A stretch of DNA of 64,000 nucleotides from Streptomyces rubrogriseus (GCF_027947575.1 NZ_CP116256.1:5890001-5954000); one strand, 5' to 3'; positions 1 to 12,184 are shown, counted from the first letter of the stretch. Translations and numbers: made by a program. The notes: generated by a model from the letters alone, not told the origin.

Positions 1-1877
1 TCGGTGACGGCGTCCGGTTCGACGGACCGGCCGACGACATCGTGGCGTTCGAGGATGTGGCGGCCGTCGGCAAGGCGGCCGAAGCGGGCGAAGCAGCCGG
101 TACCGGCGCCCCGGTGGACGCGGTGCTGGCCAGGGTGACGTCCGAGGGGGCCGGCGACGCGCCGACGGCCGCGCACACGGCTGCGCGCCGTGCGCTGGAC
201 CTCGTACAGGACTGGCTGGCCGACGACCGTCTCGACACCACCCGGCTGGTGGTGGCGACACGAGGAGCGGTGCGCGCCGATGGGGAGGAAGGCGCCCCGG
301 ACGTCGGCGCGGCCACCGTCTGGGGGCTGCTGCGCTCGGCGCAGGCGGAGGCCCCCGACCGGATCGTGCTCGTCGACCTGGACCACGCCGACGCGGGCAC
401 GGCACCGTCGGTGTCGCCTGCCTCGCTGTCCGCGCTCGTCGCGTCGGGCGAGCCGCAGGCGGCGCTGCGCGGCGGCGAGACCCTCCTGCCGCGGCTGCGC
501 CGGCTGCCGTCGGAGGCGTCCGACACCTCCCCGGCCGAACCGGTCTGGGACCCGGAGGGCACCGTGGTCGTCACCGGTGGTACGGGCGCGCTCGGCAGTC
601 TGTTCGCCCGGCATCTGGTCACCGAGCACGGAGTACGCAACCTGCTGCTGCTCAGCCTGCGGGGCCAGGAGGCGCCGGGGGCCGGCGAGCTGATCGCCGA
701 CCTCGCCGCGCTCGGCGCCCGGGTCACCGTACGGGCCGTGGACGTCGCCGACCGGGACGCGCTCGCCGCCGTCCTGGCCACGGTGCCGGACGGCCACCCG
801 CTCACCGGCGTGGTGCACGCTGCGGGCGTCCTGGACAACGGCCTGGTCTCCGCGCAGACGCCGGAGAGCCTGGCCACCGTGCTGCGGCCCAAAGCGGACG
901 CGGCCTGGCATCTGCACGAGCTGACGAAGGACATGGACCTGTCGGCGTTCGTGCTGTTCTCGTCGAGCGTGGGCGTCGTCGGCGGGCCCGGCCAGTCCAA
1001 CTATGCGGCGGCCAACGCCTTCCTCGACGCGCTCGCCGAGCACCGGGCGCGGCTGGGTCTCCCCGCGACGTCGCTCGCCTGGGGACTGTGGGACCTCGGC
1101 CACGGGATCAACGCGGGCCTGGACGCCAACGACCTCAAGCGGTTCGGCCGGGAGGGGTTCCGCCAGATCTCGCCCGAGGCGGGCACGGCGCTGTTCGACG
1201 CGGCACTGGACGGTTCCGCGGCGACGGTGGTGGCCCTGCCGGCCGACCTGTCCGTGATGCGGGCGCACGGCCGTGTCCCGGCGGTCTTCGGCGCTCTGGT
1301 GAGGGTGCCGAACCGGCGCACCGCCCAGTCGGGGACGGTCGCGGCGGAGTCGTTCGCGCAGCGCCTGGCCGGGCTGTCCGTACCGGAGCGGCGGCAGGCG
1401 GCCCTGGACCTGGTGCGGGCCGAGGTCGCCGCCGCGCTGGGGCACTCGGGACCGGACGCCGTGTCGGCCGAGCGCGCCTTCCAGGAGATGGGCTTCGACT
1501 CGATGACCGCGGTCGAGCTGCGCAACCGGCTCATCGCCGCGAGCGGGGCACGGCTCGCCGCCGCGGTGGTCTTCGACCACCCGACCCCGCAGGCCCTCGC
1601 CGAGCATCTGCTCGGCGAGGTGGCACCCGAGGGCGCCGGCGACCCCGCACAGCCGCTGATGTCCGAGCTGGACCGGCTGGAGGCGTCGCTGGCGGCACTC
1701 GCCGACGACGGCCGCACCCGGTCCGCGGTCTCCGTTCGGCTGCAGACGATCCTGTCCCGGCTCAACGAGGCCGCCGGACCGGACGAGAGTTCCGACGTGG
1801 TGAGCAGTCTCGATACCGCGTCGGCCGACGACCTCTTCGACTTCATCGACAACCAGCTCGGACGATCGGCGAACTGA
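1..1877 (+). CDS. cpkB: type I polyketide synthase subunit, 3' end (KR-ACP-docking), CpkB-like
   Basis: Partial gene: the frame is open from base 3 and the start lies outside the window. The visible part reduces the beta-keto group of a growing polyketide and hands the chain to the next subunit. It contains a ketoreductase (NADPH motif GGTGALG near base 575, catalytic Ser in LFSSSVG and Tyr in [10 protein letters not shown]) and an acyl carrier protein (GFDSM, phosphopantetheine Ser near base 1500). It ends in a C-terminal docking tail ([12 protein letters not shown]). The KR stereo motif reads LDN rather than the B-type LDD. The next PKS gene starts 56 bp downstream with a coiled N-terminal docking helix, so the two should be consecutive modules. 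The symbol rests on order relative to the reductase-terminated PKS and the scb genes, which matches coelimycin clusters. Confidence 0.9.
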   Translation, partial: GDGVRFDGPADDIVAFEDVAAVGKAAEAGEAAGTGAPVDAVLARVTSEGAGDAPTAAHTAARRALDLVQDWLADDRLDTTRLVVATRGAVRADGEEGAPDVGAATVWGLLRSAQAEAPDRIVLVDLDHADAGTAPSVSPASLSALVASGEPQAALRGGETLLPRLRRLPSEASDTSPAEPVWDPEGTVVVTGGTGALGSLFARHLVTEHGVRNLLLLSLRGQEAPGAGELIADLAALGARVTVRAVDVADRDALAAVLATVPDGHPLTGVVHAAGVLDNGLVSAQTPESLATVLRPKADAAWHLHELTKDMDLSAFVLFSSSVGVVGGPGQSNYAAANAFLDALAEHRARLGLPATSLAWGLWDLGHGINAGLDANDLKRFGREGFRQISPEAGTALFDAALDGSAATVVALPADLSVMRAHGRVPAVFGALVRVPNRRTAQSGTVAAESFAQRLAGLSVPERRQAALDLVRAEVAAALGHSGPDAVSAERAFQEMGFDSMTAVELRNRLIAASGARLAAAVVFDHPTPQALAEHLLGEVAPEGAGDPAQPLMSELDRLEASLAALADDGRTRSAVSVRLQTILSRLNEAAGPDESSDVVSSLDTASADDLFDFIDNQLGRSAN

Positions 1878-1933
1878 TGGTCCCCGACCCCGAATTCCGC
1901 CCCCATCCGGCTCTCAGGAGAAGTTGATTACGC

Positions 1934-4900
1934 ATGTCCAACGAACAGAAGATGGTCGAGTACCTCAAGTGGGTGACGACCGACCTGCAGAAGGCACGGC
2001 AGCGGCTCGCGGAGCTGGAGGCCGGCAACGACGAGCCGGTCGCGATCGTCGGAATGGCCTGCCGCTTCCCGGGCGGTGTGGCCTCCCCCGACGACCTGTG
2101 GCGGCTGGTCATGGACGAGGCCGACGGAATCACCGACTGGCCCACCGACCGCGGCTGGGACATCGACGCGATCTACGACCCGGAGCGCGGCAAGCCCGGG
2201 AAGTCGTACACGAAGAAGGGCGGGTTCCTCGACGGCGCCGCGCAGTTCGACCCCGGGTTCTTCGGGATCTCGCCGCGTGAGGCCCTCGCGATGGACCCGC
2301 AGCAGCGGGTGCTGCTGGAGACCGCCTGGGAGACCTTCGAGCAGGCCGGGATCGATCCGGCCACGCTGCGGGGCAGCCAGGTCGGCGTCTTCGCCGGTGT
2401 GGTGGAGCAGAGCTACCTCGGCCTGGAGGGCCCGGAGGAGCTCGAGGGCTATCTGATGACCAGCAAGCTGAGCAGTGTCGCGTCCGGCCGGATCGCGTAC
2501 ACCTTCGGTTTCGAGGGTCCGGCCGTGTCCGTGGACACGGCGTGCTCCTCGTCCCTGGTGGCGCTGCACCTGGCGGTGCAGTCGGTGCTCAAGGGCGAGT
2601 CGACTATGGCGCTGGCCGGCGGTTCCACCGTGTCCGGCAACCCGAGCGGCTTCGTCGACTTCTCCCGGCAGAACGGGCTCGCCGAGGACGGCCGGATCAA
2701 GTCCTTCGCCGCCGCCGCCGACGGCACCGCGTGGGCCGAGGGTGTCGGCCTGCTGCTGGTCGAGAAGCTGTCCGACGCCCGCCGCAACGGCCACCGGGTA
2801 CTGGCGGTCGTCCGCGGCTCGGCCGTCAACCAGGACGGCGCCTCCAACGGCCTCACCGCACCCAACGGCCCCTCCCAGGAACGGGTGATCCACCAGGCGC
2901 TGGCCGACGCCCGGCTGAACGCCTCCGACGTCGACGTGGTGGAGGCGCACGGCACCGGCACCCGGCTCGGCGACCCGATCGAGGCGCAGGCGCTGCTGGC
3001 GACGTACGGCCGGCAGCGTCCGGAGGGGCGTCCGCTGTACCTGGGCTCGCTGAAGTCCAACATCGGGCACACCGTGGCGGCGGCCGGGGCCGGCGGCGTG
3101 ATCAAGATGATCATGGCGATGCGGCACGGAATCCTGCCGAAGACGCTGAACGTGGACGAGCCGACCCCCATGGTCGACTGGGAGGCGGGCGCGGTCGAGC
3201 TGCTGACCGAGGCCCGGCCCTGGCCGGAGACCGGCGCCCCGCGCCGGGCCGGTGTCTCGGCCTTCGGGGTCAGCGGCACCAACGCCCACGTGCTTCTCGA
3301 GGAGCCCCCGGCCGAGGAGCCCGAGGAGGTGGCCGACCCGGCCGCCACGACGCTTCCGGTGCTGCCGTGGGTGCTGTCGGCCAGGACCGCACCGGCCCTC
3401 CGCGACCAGGCGCGGCGGCTGCTGTCGCACGTGGAGGCACGGCCTGCGGAGGATCCGCTGAACGTGGCGTACTCCCTGGCCACCGGGCGCTCCGCGCTGG
3501 AGCACCGTGCGGTGGTGGTGGGGGCGGACCGGGAGGAACTGCTCACCGGACTACAGGCCCTGGCCGACGGCCGGCCCACCCCCACCAACGTCGTCCAGGA
3601 CACCAAACACACCGGGAAGACCGCCTTCCTCTTCACCGGCCAGGGCGCCCAGCACACCGGCATGGGCATGGACCTCTACCACACCTACCCCGCCTACGCC
3701 CACGCCTTCGACACCATCGCCACCCACCTCGACCCCCACCTCGACCAACCCCTCCACCACACCATCACCACCGGCCACCACCTCCACCAGACCGGCAACA
3801 CCCAACCCGCCCTCTTCGCCACCGAAGTCGCCCTCTACCGACTCCTCGAAACCTGGGGCATCACCCCCGACTACCTCACCGGACACTCCATCGGCGAACT
3901 CGCCGCCGCCCACATCTCCGGCATCCTCACCCTCCAAGACGCCTGCACCCTCGTCACCGCCCGCGCCCGCCTCATGCAAAACCTCCCCACCACCGGCACC
4001 ATGATCGCCCTCCAAGCCACCGAAGAAGAAATACTCCCCCACCTCACCGGACACGAACACCACCTCACCATCGCCGCCATCAACAGCCCCACCTCCCTCG
4101 TCATCTCCGGCAACCAAACCGCCGCCAACCACATAGCCGCCAAACTCACCGAACAAGGCAGAAAAACCAAAACCCTCACCGTCTCCCACGCCTTCCACTC
4201 CCCCCACATGGACGGCATGCTCCACGACTTCCACCACACCGCCGCCCAACTCACCTACCACCAACCCACCATCCCCATCGTCTCCACCCTCACCGGAAAC
4301 CTCGCCACCCACAACGACCTCCGCACCCCCACCTACTGGACCGACCAACTCCGCAACACCGTCCGCTACACCCAAGCCCTCCACACCCTCCACACCGCCG
4401 GCGTCACCACCTACACCGAAATCGGTCCCGACGCCACCCTCACCCCCCTCACCCAGCAAACCCTCGACAACACCACCGCCATCCCCCTCCTCCGCCACAA
4501 CCACCCCGAAACCCACACCCTCCTCACCGCCATCAGCCGACTCCACAACCGCGGCATCCCCATCAACTGGAACCACCTCTTCACCAACACCCACGCCACA
4601 CACACCCCCCTACCCACCTACGCCTTCCAACACGAACGGTTCTGGGCCGAGACGTCCGGCGTCGTCGCCGACGCCTCCGATCTCGGTCTCGCGTCCGCCG
4701 GGCACCCGATGCTCGGCGCGGCGGTCACCGTCGCGGGCGCCGATCAGGTGCTGTTCACCAGCCGACTGTCGCTGCGGACGCACCCCTGGCTGGCCGACCA
4801 CGTCGTGCTCGACCAGACGCTGGTGCCGGCCACCGCGCTGGTGGAGATGGCGATCCGCGCCGGTGACGAGCTGGGCAGCACGGTCCTGGACGACCTGTCC

Positions 4901-7900
4901 GTGCTCGGCCCCCTCGTGCTCCCGCGCAAGGGCGGGGTGCACGTCCAGGTGAGCGTGGGTTCGCCGGACGCGTCGGGCCGGCGGGAGCTGTCGGTCTACT
5001 CGCGTCCCGAGAACGCGGACGTGCCGTGGACGCTCAACGCCCGGGGGCATCTGAGTTTCCGCGGCCCCGACGCCCCGTTCACGCTCGCCCAGTGGCCACC
5101 GGCGGGCGCCGAGGAGGTGCCGCTCGACGACGCGTACGACAAGCTCGCCGTCCAGGGCTACGTCTACGGTCCCGTCTACCGGGGGCTGGAGCACGTCTGG
5201 CGGCTGGGTGACGAGGTCTATGCCGACGTCAGGCTGCCGACCGGCTCGCGTACCGACGTCGGCGGTTTCGGGCTCCATCCGGCCCTGCTGGAGACGGCGT
5301 TGGCCGCGTCCTGCCTCGCCGGGTACGGCAGCAGTCCGGAGGGCACGGTCTGGATCTCCACGGACTGGAAGGACGTACGGCTGCACGCGACCGGTGCCGA
5401 CCGGCTGCGGGTCCGGCTGGCTCCCGACGCGGACGGCGCGCTCAACGTCCAGCTGGCCGATCGCGCCGGGCGGCCCGTGGCCTCCGTCTCCTCGGTCGAC
5501 TGCCGTGCGATCGCGGTCGGTGAGGTGTCCAACGCGCTGGCCCGTAACCGGGATTCGCTGTTCCACGTGGACTGGACACCGTTCCCGGTGGCCCCCGCGG
5601 CGGGCGCGGGGCGGTGGGTCGCGCTCGGCGCCGCCGAACCCGGGGCGCGGCGTTACGCGGATGTGGCGTCGCTCGCCCGGGCGGTGGGCGCGGGCGAGTC
5701 CGTCGAAGCCGCTGTGTTTCGTGCCGAGACCCGCGACACGGGCGACCGCGCCGCCGATGTGCACGACCTGGCCCGCGAGGCGCTCTCCGTGGTGCAGGAC
5801 TGGCTGGCCGAGGAACGGCTCGCCGGCACCCGGCTGGTCGTCCGCACCCGCGGCGGGGTCACCACAGCGGGCGACGGGGACGTGACCGACCTCGGAGCGG
5901 CGGCGGTCTGGGGCCTGCTGCGCTCGGCGCAGTCGGAGAACCCGGGGCGGATCGTCCTGGTGGACATCGACGACGAGGAGGCTTCGGCGCGGGTGCTGCC
6001 CGCGGTGTTGACGTCCGGTGAGCCCCAGTCGGCGGTGCGCGGCGGGCAGGTGTTCGTGCCGCGGCTCGGGCGGGTTCCCGAGGCGCCCGCGGGCGCCGCC
6101 ACCGGTTCCTGGGATCCCCGGGGCACCGTGCTGATCACCGGCGGAACCGGCAGCCTGGGCGGCCTGTTCGCCCGCCACCTGGTGGTGGAGCACGGCGTAC
6201 GGAACCTGCTGCTGACCAGTCGGCGGGGCCGGGACGCCGAGGGCGCTGCGGAGCTGGAGGCCGAGCTCACGGCGCTCGGCGCCCGCGTCGAGATCGCCGC
6301 CTGTGACGCGGCCGACCGTGCCGCGCTTGCGGCGGTGCTCGCGGACATCCCGGCGGAGTATCCGCTCACCGGCGTGCTGCACACGGCCGGTGTGCTGGAC
6401 GACGGGCTGATCGGCTCGCAGACCCCGCAGCGGCTGTCGGCGGTCCTGCGCCCGAAGGTGGACGCGACGTGGAACCTGCACGAGTTGACGCGGGACATGA
6501 ACCTGTCGGCGTTCGTGCTCTTCTCGTCGATCGCCGCGGTCGTCGGCGGGCCCGGCCAGTCCACCTACTCGGCCGCGAACCACTTCCTCGACGCGCTGGC
6601 GCAGCACCGCCGCTCGCGCGGGCTGGCGGCCACGTCGTTGGCCTGGGGGCTGTGGTCGCAGACCAGTGGGATGACCGGTCATCTCGACGAGGCGGACCTC
6701 AAACGCATCGCACGCAGTGGTTTCCGCCCGGTCGAGTCGGAGCAGGGTCCCGCGCTGCTGGACATCGCGCTGACCGTCGGACGGGCGGGCCTGGTCGCCA
6801 CGCCCATGGACCTGACCGCGCTCCGCGAGCAGGTACAGGTGCCGGTGCTGCTCAGCAAGCTGGCCCGCACCCCGGTCCGGCGCAGCGCGCAGAACGCCGA
6901 GGTGAGCAACGAGTCGCTGGCCGAGCGGCTGGCGGGGGTGGGCGACGCGGAGCAGCGCGAGGCCGTCCTGGGCATCGTGCTCGGACAGGCCGCCGCGGTC
7001 CTCGGCCACCCCGACGCAACCGGGCTCGACCGGGAACAGCCGTTCACCGCGCTCGGTTTCGACTCGCTGACCTCCGTGGAACTGCGCAACCAGCTGGGCA
7101 CGGCCACGGGTCTCAGGCTGCCGCCCACGCTCGTCTTCGACCATCCGACGCCCGCCGCGCTCGCCGCGTACCTGCACGGCGAGGTGCGGGCCGAACTGTC
7201 GGCGGACGGTTCCGCCGGCCGGTACGGCGTGGACTTCGCCGCCGAGGTGCGGCTCGCCGACGACGTCCGGCCGGCCGACGAGGTGGTCACCACGGTCGCG
7301 GACCCGAGGGAGATCCTGCTGACCGGCGCCAGTGGGTTCCTCGGCGCGTTCCTGCTGCGCGACCTGATGCGGAACACCACCGCCCGGGTGCACTGCCTGG
7401 TCCGCGGCGCGGACGAGGCCGCGGCCATGGAGCGGCTGAAGGCGAACGCCCAGTGGTACCGGGTGTGGGACGACATCGACCCGGAACGGATCTCGGTCGT
7501 CCTCGGCGACCTCGCGAAGCCCCGGCTGGGCCTGGGCGAGGAGGGCTTCGACACGCTCGCCCGTAGGGTCGACGTGGTCTACCACAACGGCGCGCGGGTG
7601 CACTGGCTGCTGCCGTACGAGGCCCTCAAGCCCTCGAACGTCACGGGTACGGAGGAGGTGCTGCGGCTGGCCGCCCGCCACCGCACGGTTCCGGTGCACT
7701 ACGTCTCCACCGTCGGCGTGTTCGACGGGGTGCGGGAGCCCGGTGTGCCGCTGCGGGTCACCGATCCGACCGGGCCCGCCGCGGCCCTGCCGAGCGGCTA
7801 TCTGCGCTCCAAGTGGGTGGCGGAGCAGGTCATCGAGGTGGCCCGGGACCGGGGTCTGCCCGTGTCGGTCTACCGGGTGGACGTCATCTCCGGCGACCAG

Positions 7901-8392
7901 GTGAACGGTGCCTGCCAGACCCGTGACTTCGTCTGGCTGACGCTGAAGGGGCTCATCCAGGCCCGCAGTGTGCCCAAGGGCACCGAGGGCCGCTTCCACC
8001 TGCTGCCGGTGGACTACGTGAGCGCCGCGATCACCGGGATCTCGCGGCAGCCCGGCACGGTCGGCCGTACCTTCCACCTCTTCAACCGGAGCTCGCTGGC
8101 GCTCAGCCAGTGCGTGGAGTTCCTGCGCTCGCTCGGTTACGAGCTGGACGAGGCCGACTGGGACACCTGGTCCCAGATCGTGACGTCCGGTGACAACGCG
8201 CTGCTGCCGCTGCTCGACGCCTTCGAGATGATGACGTCGGACACCGACGGCTTCTACCCGCCGATCGACACCGCTGAGACGGTGGCGGCGCTGGAGGGCA
8301 CCGGCATCGGGATTCCGGTGCTGACGCGGGAGCTGTTCGAGAAGTACGTGGCCTTCTTCGTCGAGGAGGGACACTTCCCGGCGGCCGGGTGA
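1934..8392 (+). CDS. cpkC: terminal PKS module KS-AT-DH-KR-ACP-thioester reductase, CpkC-like
   Basis: Final extension module and chain release. Residues: N-terminal docking helix 1-33; KS (Cys in DTACSSS ~203, HGTGT ~338, NIGHT ~377); AT (GHSIG ~650, HAFH ~752, the signature of malonyl-CoA specificity); DH-like region ~920-1190; KR (TGGTGSLG ~1397, LDD B-type motif ~1488, Tyr in [10 protein letters not shown] ~1545); ACP (GFDSL ~1707); reductase (TGASGFLG ~1796, GYLRSK as YxxxK ~1955). A reductase in place of a thioesterase means release as aldehyde (or alcohol), as known for coelimycin, where the aldehyde is transaminated. The DH motifs are degenerate ([10 protein letters not shown] lacks the Gly of HxxxGxxxxP; LLETALA replaces LLDxxLQ/H), so dehydration by this module is doubtful. 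The AT segment has codon use unlike its flanks. Confidence 0.93.
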   Translation: MSNEQKMVEYLKWVTTDLQKARQRLAELEAGNDEPVAIVGMACRFPGGVASPDDLWRLVMDEADGITDWPTDRGWDIDAIYDPERGKPGKSYTKKGGFLDGAAQFDPGFFGISPREALAMDPQQRVLLETAWETFEQAGIDPATLRGSQVGVFAGVVEQSYLGLEGPEELEGYLMTSKLSSVASGRIAYTFGFEGPAVSVDTACSSSLVALHLAVQSVLKGESTMALAGGSTVSGNPSGFVDFSRQNGLAEDGRIKSFAAAADGTAWAEGVGLLLVEKLSDARRNGHRVLAVVRGSAVNQDGASNGLTAPNGPSQERVIHQALADARLNASDVDVVEAHGTGTRLGDPIEAQALLATYGRQRPEGRPLYLGSLKSNIGHTVAAAGAGGVIKMIMAMRHGILPKTLNVDEPTPMVDWEAGAVELLTEARPWPETGAPRRAGVSAFGVSGTNAHVLLEEPPAEEPEEVADPAATTLPVLPWVLSARTAPALRDQARRLLSHVEARPAEDPLNVAYSLATGRSALEHRAVVVGADREELLTGLQALADGRPTPTNVVQDTKHTGKTAFLFTGQGAQHTGMGMDLYHTYPAYAHAFDTIATHLDPHLDQPLHHTITTGHHLHQTGNTQPALFATEVALYRLLETWGITPDYLTGHSIGELAAAHISGILTLQDACTLVTARARLMQNLPTTGTMIALQATEEEILPHLTGHEHHLTIAAINSPTSLVISGNQTAANHIAAKLTEQGRKTKTLTVSHAFHSPHMDGMLHDFHHTAAQLTYHQPTIPIVSTLTGNLATHNDLRTPTYWTDQLRNTVRYTQALHTLHTAGVTTYTEIGPDATLTPLTQQTLDNTTAIPLLRHNHPETHTLLTAISRLHNRGIPINWNHLFTNTHATHTPLPTYAFQHERFWAETSGVVADASDLGLASAGHPMLGAAVTVAGADQVLFTSRLSLRTHPWLADHVVLDQTLVPATALVEMAIRAGDELGSTVLDDLSVLGPLVLPRKGGVHVQVSVGSPDASGRRELSVYSRPENADVPWTLNARGHLSFRGPDAPFTLAQWPPAGAEEVPLDDAYDKLAVQGYVYGPVYRGLEHVWRLGDEVYADVRLPTGSRTDVGGFGLHPALLETALAASCLAGYGSSPEGTVWISTDWKDVRLHATGADRLRVRLAPDADGALNVQLADRAGRPVASVSSVDCRAIAVGEVSNALARNRDSLFHVDWTPFPVAPAAGAGRWVALGAAEPGARRYADVASLARAVGAGESVEAAVFRAETRDTGDRAADVHDLAREALSVVQDWLAEERLAGTRLVVRTRGGVTTAGDGDVTDLGAAAVWGLLRSAQSENPGRIVLVDIDDEEASARVLPAVLTSGEPQSAVRGGQVFVPRLGRVPEAPAGAATGSWDPRGTVLITGGTGSLGGLFARHLVVEHGVRNLLLTSRRGRDAEGAAELEAELTALGARVEIAACDAADRAALAAVLADIPAEYPLTGVLHTAGVLDDGLIGSQTPQRLSAVLRPKVDATWNLHELTRDMNLSAFVLFSSIAAVVGGPGQSTYSAANHFLDALAQHRRSRGLAATSLAWGLWSQTSGMTGHLDEADLKRIARSGFRPVESEQGPALLDIALTVGRAGLVATPMDLTALREQVQVPVLLSKLARTPVRRSAQNAEVSNESLAERLAGVGDAEQREAVLGIVLGQAAAVLGHPDATGLDREQPFTALGFDSLTSVELRNQLGTATGLRLPPTLVFDHPTPAALAAYLHGEVRAELSADGSAGRYGVDFAAEVRLADDVRPADEVVTTVADPREILLTGASGFLGAFLLRDLMRNTTARVHCLVRGADEAAAMERLKANAQWYRVWDDIDPERISVVLGDLAKPRLGLGEEGFDTLARRVDVVYHNGARVHWLLPYEALKPSNVTGTEEVLRLAARHRTVPVHYVSTVGVFDGVREPGVPLRVTDPTGPAAALPSGYLRSKWVAEQVIEVARDRGLPVSVYRVDVISGDQVNGACQTRDFVWLTLKGLIQARSVPKGTEGRFHLLPVDYVSAAITGISRQPGTVGRTFHLFNRSSLALSQCVEFLRSLGYELDEADWDTWSQIVTSGDNALLPLLDAFEMMTSDTDGFYPPIDTAETVAALEGTGIGIPVLTRELFEKYVAFFVEEGHFPAAG
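3570..4640. other. AT-domain patch of anomalous base composition inside the PKS gene
   Basis: Across the acyltransferase coding region the plus strand becomes extremely C-rich and G-poor. Runs of CAC, ACC, CTC and CCC codons and an unusual number of AA-containing codons (CAA, AAA, GAA) appear. Composition returns abruptly to the ordinary G/C mixture at the DH. The encoded domain is intact. Such sharp edges around a single AT fit domain replacement or gene conversion between PKS genes. This is inference from composition; the edges are approximate. Confidence 0.75.
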
Positions 8393-8407
8393 CCTGCCGC
8401 ACGCGAG

Positions 8408-8440
8408 AGCCCCCGCCGGCCCGAGGCCCGGCGGGGGCTT
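8408..8440 (+). terminator. hairpin terminator after the PKS operon
   Basis: A 12-bp GC stem (AGCCCCCGCCGG pairing with CCGGCGGGGGCT) with a short loop lies between the PKS stop and the convergent flavoprotein gene. It probably terminates both transcripts. There is no long T tract, as is usual in Streptomyces. Confidence 0.8.
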
Positions 8441-8455
8441 CTTGCACCGCTACGG

Positions 8456-10102
8456 CTATGGCTGCGGCTTGCGGATGCCGAGGCTGTGGCTGAAGACGTT
8501 CCTCGGGTCCCACCTCTCCTTGACCTGCTGCAGCCGGGGGTAGTTGCCCTTGAAGTACAGCTCGTGCCAGGGAATGCCCGACCGGTTGAGGGCCGGGTCG
8601 GCGAGGTCGGCGTCGGCGTAGTTGATGTAGCAGCCGTCGTTGACGCCGCCCGGACGGGGCACGCCGCCGGTGGCGGCGTAGACGTCCTCGTACGCCTCGC
8701 GGATCCACCGCTGGTGCAGCGCGTCGTCGGCCGGGTCGGACCACAGGCTGCAGTAGAGCATCTTCGCGATCGAGTCGCGTTGTGCGGTGGCGGTGTCGCC
8801 CGGAGCGACCTCGTTGATCTTCCCGCCGAAGCCGACGATGGCGATCATGCCGTAGGGTCCGGGGTAGTCGTCCCGCGTCAGCTGCCGGTACACCGCCCGC
8901 AGCTGCTCCTCGGGCATGACCTCGCGGACGTACGCCGACTTGGACTTCCAGCGCGGTACGGAGGCCTCGACGAAGCCGGACCACTCGGTGACCGCGTAGA
9001 GCCACGGGGCCCGGTAGCGGTCGCCGACGTGGTAGGTGACGCCCGTGCCCTCGCTGATGGCGGCCAGGTAGCCGTCGAGCAGCCGGTCGGCGTCCGGGGC
9101 CGCGGCATCGACCTGCGTGCTCATCCGGAAGTAACCGGCCGCCTTGTGCATGGTCTTGAGCTGGCTGAACAGGAAGCGGCCGGGCGAGTCCGGGGCGGAG
9201 TTGCGCGCGTGCCACTCGGTGAAGTTGCGCAGCAGACGGGTGAAGCTCGCCTCGTCCAGGTCGTCCCAGGACCAGCTGACGTCCGACAGCAGCACCTCGG
9301 ACGGCGCCGCGGGCAGCAGCGTCGACGGATCGTCGCCGACGGCGTCCGGGGAACGCAGCCAGTAGCGGGTGATGACACCGAAGTTGCCGCCCCCGGCGCC
9401 GGTGTGGGCCCACCACAGCTCACGGTTGGGGTCGTCGTCCTCCCGGGTGGCGACCACCTTGCGCGCCCGGCCCTTCGCGTCGACGTGGACGACCTCGACG
9501 GCGTACAGGTGGTCGACGGTCAAACCGCGCGACCTGGACAGTGCCCCGTAGCCACCGCCCGTGATGTGGCCTCCGGCACCGACGGTGGGACAGGTGCCGC
9601 CGGGCAGCACGACACCCCAGCGCTTGTACAGGGTCCGGTACACCGTGCCCAGCAGGGCGCCCGGTCCGACCGCGAAGGCACGGCGCTCGCGGTCGTAGGT
9701 GACCGAGTTCAGGCCGGCCATGTCGATGACGACCCGGACGTCGCGGTTGGCGACGAAGTCCTCGTCGCAGTGACCGCCGCTGCGGACCGCGATCTTCAGG
9801 CCCTTGTCGACGGCCTCCTGGACGGCTCGGACCACTTGGCCGGCGGAGCTGACGACGCGTATGTAGTCGGGGTTGCCGACCCATCGCTGGTTGGAGCCCG
9901 ATATGAGCCCCTGGTAGCGCGGGTCGGAGCGCGTGACGTGGACCGGGGCCGTGGCCGTGGCCGGACGGTGGCCGGCCGCGGCCTCGGCGAGGCCGGCGGC
10001 GGGCGCGGCCGTAGCCGGCGGTGCGCCGAGCGCGGGCAGCGCCAGCGCGCCGCCGGACACCGCGGCGCCTTTCATGAGTTTCCGGCGGGACACCTCGGTC
10101 AT
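8456..10102 (-). CDS. scF: Tat-exported bicovalent FAD oxidoreductase (BBE family), ScF-like
   Basis: 548-residue flavoprotein of the berberine-bridge-enzyme/FAD_binding_4 family, predicted to oxidise a late polyketide intermediate outside the membrane. The N-terminus is a twin-arginine signal (SRRKLMK at 5-11, then an Ala/Leu-rich h-region). His111 in RSGGHC and Cys171 in GGTCPTVGAGGH match the two residues that bind FAD covalently in this family, at the usual spacing of about 60. GGGYGALS follows. The ATG at 10102 was chosen over upstream extensions because GGAGG lies 7 nt before it and the Tat motif begins there. Its place between the terminal PKS and accA1 matches scF of the coelimycin cluster; the exact substrate is not shown by the sequence. 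Confidence 0.9.
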   Translation of the reverse strand: MTEVSRRKLMKGAAVSGGALALPALGAPPATAAPAAGLAEAAAGHRPATATAPVHVTRSDPRYQGLISGSNQRWVGNPDYIRVVSSAGQVVRAVQEAVDKGLKIAVRSGGHCDEDFVANRDVRVVIDMAGLNSVTYDRERRAFAVGPGALLGTVYRTLYKRWGVVLPGGTCPTVGAGGHITGGGYGALSRSRGLTVDHLYAVEVVHVDAKGRARKVVATREDDDPNRELWWAHTGAGGGNFGVITRYWLRSPDAVGDDPSTLLPAAPSEVLLSDVSWSWDDLDEASFTRLLRNFTEWHARNSAPDSPGRFLFSQLKTMHKAAGYFRMSTQVDAAAPDADRLLDGYLAAISEGTGVTYHVGDRYRAPWLYAVTEWSGFVEASVPRWKSKSAYVREVMPEEQLRAVYRQLTRDDYPGPYGMIAIVGFGGKINEVAPGDTATAQRDSIAKMLYCSLWSDPADDALHQRWIREAYEDVYAATGGVPRPGGVNDGCYINYADADLADPALNRSGIPWHELYFKGNYPRLQQVKERWDPRNVFSHSLGIRKPQP

Positions 10103-10408
10103 GACCGAACCTCCGTGAGAACAAGAGAGAAGGAAAAGTGGGCGGAAGTACCCAGTTCCGACAACGCACGCCGGACCATTCCAGCCATGTCTCACGAGCC
10201 GGTAACCCCGGGGCAACCGCGAACCGGACGGCCCCTTCCGGCACGGGTCCCGCTCCGCTCCGGGGCGGGTGATTACCGCGGGATGGACGGGCGGCTGAAT
10301 ACCGCCCGATACGTTCTGCACATGACTGTTCCGAACAGGGCGGCGTGAATTCCACCGATGGCCGTCGGCGAGCCCCGATCAGTAATCGAGTGAGTGAGGA
10401 GAATCTTC
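10103..10408. promoter_or_regulatory. divergent promoter region between scF and accA1
   Basis: About 300 bp without a credible gene, serving both divergent genes. It contains the inverted repeat GGGCGG-N7-CCGCCC (10289-10307). Overlapping it is a weak half-match to the ARE pattern seen elsewhere here (ATACCGCC starting at 10299; the right half does not match). I cannot place -10/-35 boxes with confidence. Control by a SARP-type activator is plausible from known coelimycin biology but is not visible here. Confidence 0.45.
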
Positions 10409-12181
10409 GTGCGCAAGGTGCTCATCGCCAATCGTGGCGAAATCGCTGTCCGCGTGGCCCGGGCCTGCCGGGACGCCGGGATCGCGAGCGTGGCCGTCTA
10501 CGCGGATCCGGACCGGGACGCGTTGCACGTCCGTGCCGCTGATGAGGCGTTCGCCCTGGGTGGTGACACCCCCGCGACCAGCTATCTGGACATCGCCAAG
10601 GTCCTCAAAGCCGCCCGCGAGTCGGGCGCGGACGCCATCCACCCCGGCTACGGATTCCTCTCGGAGAACGCCGAGTTCGCGCAGGCGGTCCTGGACGCCG
10701 GCCTGATCTGGATCGGCCCGCCCCCACACGCCATCCGCGACCTGGGCGACAAGGTCGCCGCCCGCCACATCGCCCAGCGGGCCGGCGCCCCCCTGGTCGC
10801 CGGCACCCCCGACCCCGTCTCCGGCGCGGACGAGGTCGTCGCCTTCGCGAAGGAACACGGCCTGCCCATCGCGATCAAGGCCGCCTTCGGCGGCGGCGGC
10901 CGCGGCCTCAAGGTCGCCCGCACCCTCGAAGAGGTCCCCGAGCTGTACGACTCCGCCGTCCGCGAGGCCGTGGCCGCCTTCGGCCGCGGGGAATGCTTCG
11001 TCGAGCGCTACCTCGACAAGCCCCGCCACGTGGAGACCCAGTGCCTGGCCGACACCCACGGCAACGTGGTCGTCGTCTCCACCCGCGACTGCTCCCTGCA
11101 GCGCCGCCACCAAAAGCTCGTCGAGGAGGCCCCCGCACCCTTCCTCTCCGACGCCCAGACGGCAGAGCTGTACGCGTCCTCCAAGGCCATCCTCAAGGAG
11201 GCCGGCTACGTCGGCGCCGGCACCGTGGAGTTCCTCGTCGGCATGGACGGCACGATCTCCTTCCTGGAGGTCAACACCCGCCTCCAGGTCGAACACCCGG
11301 TCACCGAGGAAGTCGCCGGCATCGACCTGGTCCGCGAGATGTTCCGCATCGCCGACGGCGAAGAACTCGGCTACGACGACCCCGCCCTGCGCGGCCACTC
11401 CTTCGAGTTCCGCATCAACGGCGAGGACCCCGGCCGCGGCTTCCTGCCCGCCCCCGGCACCGTCACCCTCTTCGACGCACCCACCGGCCCCGGCGTCCGC
11501 CTCGACGCCGGCGTCGAATCCGGCTCCGTCATCGGCCCCGCCTGGGACTCCCTGCTCGCCAAACTCATCGTCACCGGCCGCACCCGCGCCGAGGCACTCC
11601 AGCGGGCCGCCCGCGCCCTGGACGAATTCACCGTCGAGGGCATGGCCACCGCCATCCCCTTCCACCGCACGGTCGTCCGCGACCCGGCCTTCGCCCCCGA
11701 ACTCACCGGCTCCACCGACCCCTTCACCGTCCACACCCGGTGGATCGAGACCGAGTTCGTCAACGAGATCAAGCCCTTCACCACGCCCGCCGACACCGAC
11801 ACCGACGAGGAGTCGGGCCGTGAGACGGTCGTCGTCGAGGTCGGCGGCAAGCGCCTGGAAGTCTCCCTCCCCTCCAGCCTGGGCATGTCCCTGGCCCGCA
11901 CCGGCCTGGCAGCCGGGGCCCGCCCCAAACGCCGCGCGGCCAAGAAGTCCGGCCCCGCCGCCTCCGGCGACACCCTCGCCTCCCCGATGCAGGGCACCAT
12001 CGTCAAGATCGCCGTCGAGGAGGGCCAGGAAGTCCAGGAAGGCGACCTCATCGTCGTCCTCGAAGCGATGAAGATGGAACAGCCCCTCAACGCCCACAGG
12101 TCCGGCACCATCAAGGGCCTCACCGCCGAAGTCGGCGCCTCCCTCACCTCCGGCGCCGCCATCTGCGAGATCAAGGACTGA
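10409..12181 (+). CDS. accA1: acyl-CoA carboxylase alpha subunit (biotin carboxylase + BCCP), AccA1-like
   Basis: 590-residue biotin-dependent carboxylase subunit supplying malonyl-CoA-type extender units. N-terminal biotin carboxylase ([15 protein letters not shown]-grasp glycine loop FGGGGRGLK ~165; [10 protein letters not shown] ~290) and C-terminal biotinyl domain with EAMKM ~554. The GTG at 10409 has GAGGAG about 8 nt upstream and gives the family N-terminus; an in-frame GTG at 10394 would add five residues without a better ribosome site. The beta subunit is not in this window. It is followed three bases later by the 2-oxoacid oxidoreductase alpha gene, so the three are probably one operon. 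A carboxylase subunit in this position is a known feature of coelimycin clusters. Confidence 0.93.
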   Translation: MRKVLIANRGEIAVRVARACRDAGIASVAVYADPDRDALHVRAADEAFALGGDTPATSYLDIAKVLKAARESGADAIHPGYGFLSENAEFAQAVLDAGLIWIGPPPHAIRDLGDKVAARHIAQRAGAPLVAGTPDPVSGADEVVAFAKEHGLPIAIKAAFGGGGRGLKVARTLEEVPELYDSAVREAVAAFGRGECFVERYLDKPRHVETQCLADTHGNVVVVSTRDCSLQRRHQKLVEEAPAPFLSDAQTAELYASSKAILKEAGYVGAGTVEFLVGMDGTISFLEVNTRLQVEHPVTEEVAGIDLVREMFRIADGEELGYDDPALRGHSFEFRINGEDPGRGFLPAPGTVTLFDAPTGPGVRLDAGVESGSVIGPAWDSLLAKLIVTGRTRAEALQRAARALDEFTVEGMATAIPFHRTVVRDPAFAPELTGSTDPFTVHTRWIETEFVNEIKPFTTPADTDTDEESGRETVVVEVGGKRLEVSLPSSLGMSLARTGLAAGARPKRRAAKKSGPAASGDTLASPMQGTIVKIAVEEGQEVQEGDLIVVLEAMKMEQPLNAHRSGTIKGLTAEVGASLTSGAAICEIKD

Positions 12182-12184
12182 GCG

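Noticed and set aside
4610..8374. Very long antisense open frame (about 1254 codons) opposite the PKS gene
   Set aside because: It mirrors the third-position bias of the high-GC coding strand, has no recognisable domain, and the sense strand is an obvious PKS.
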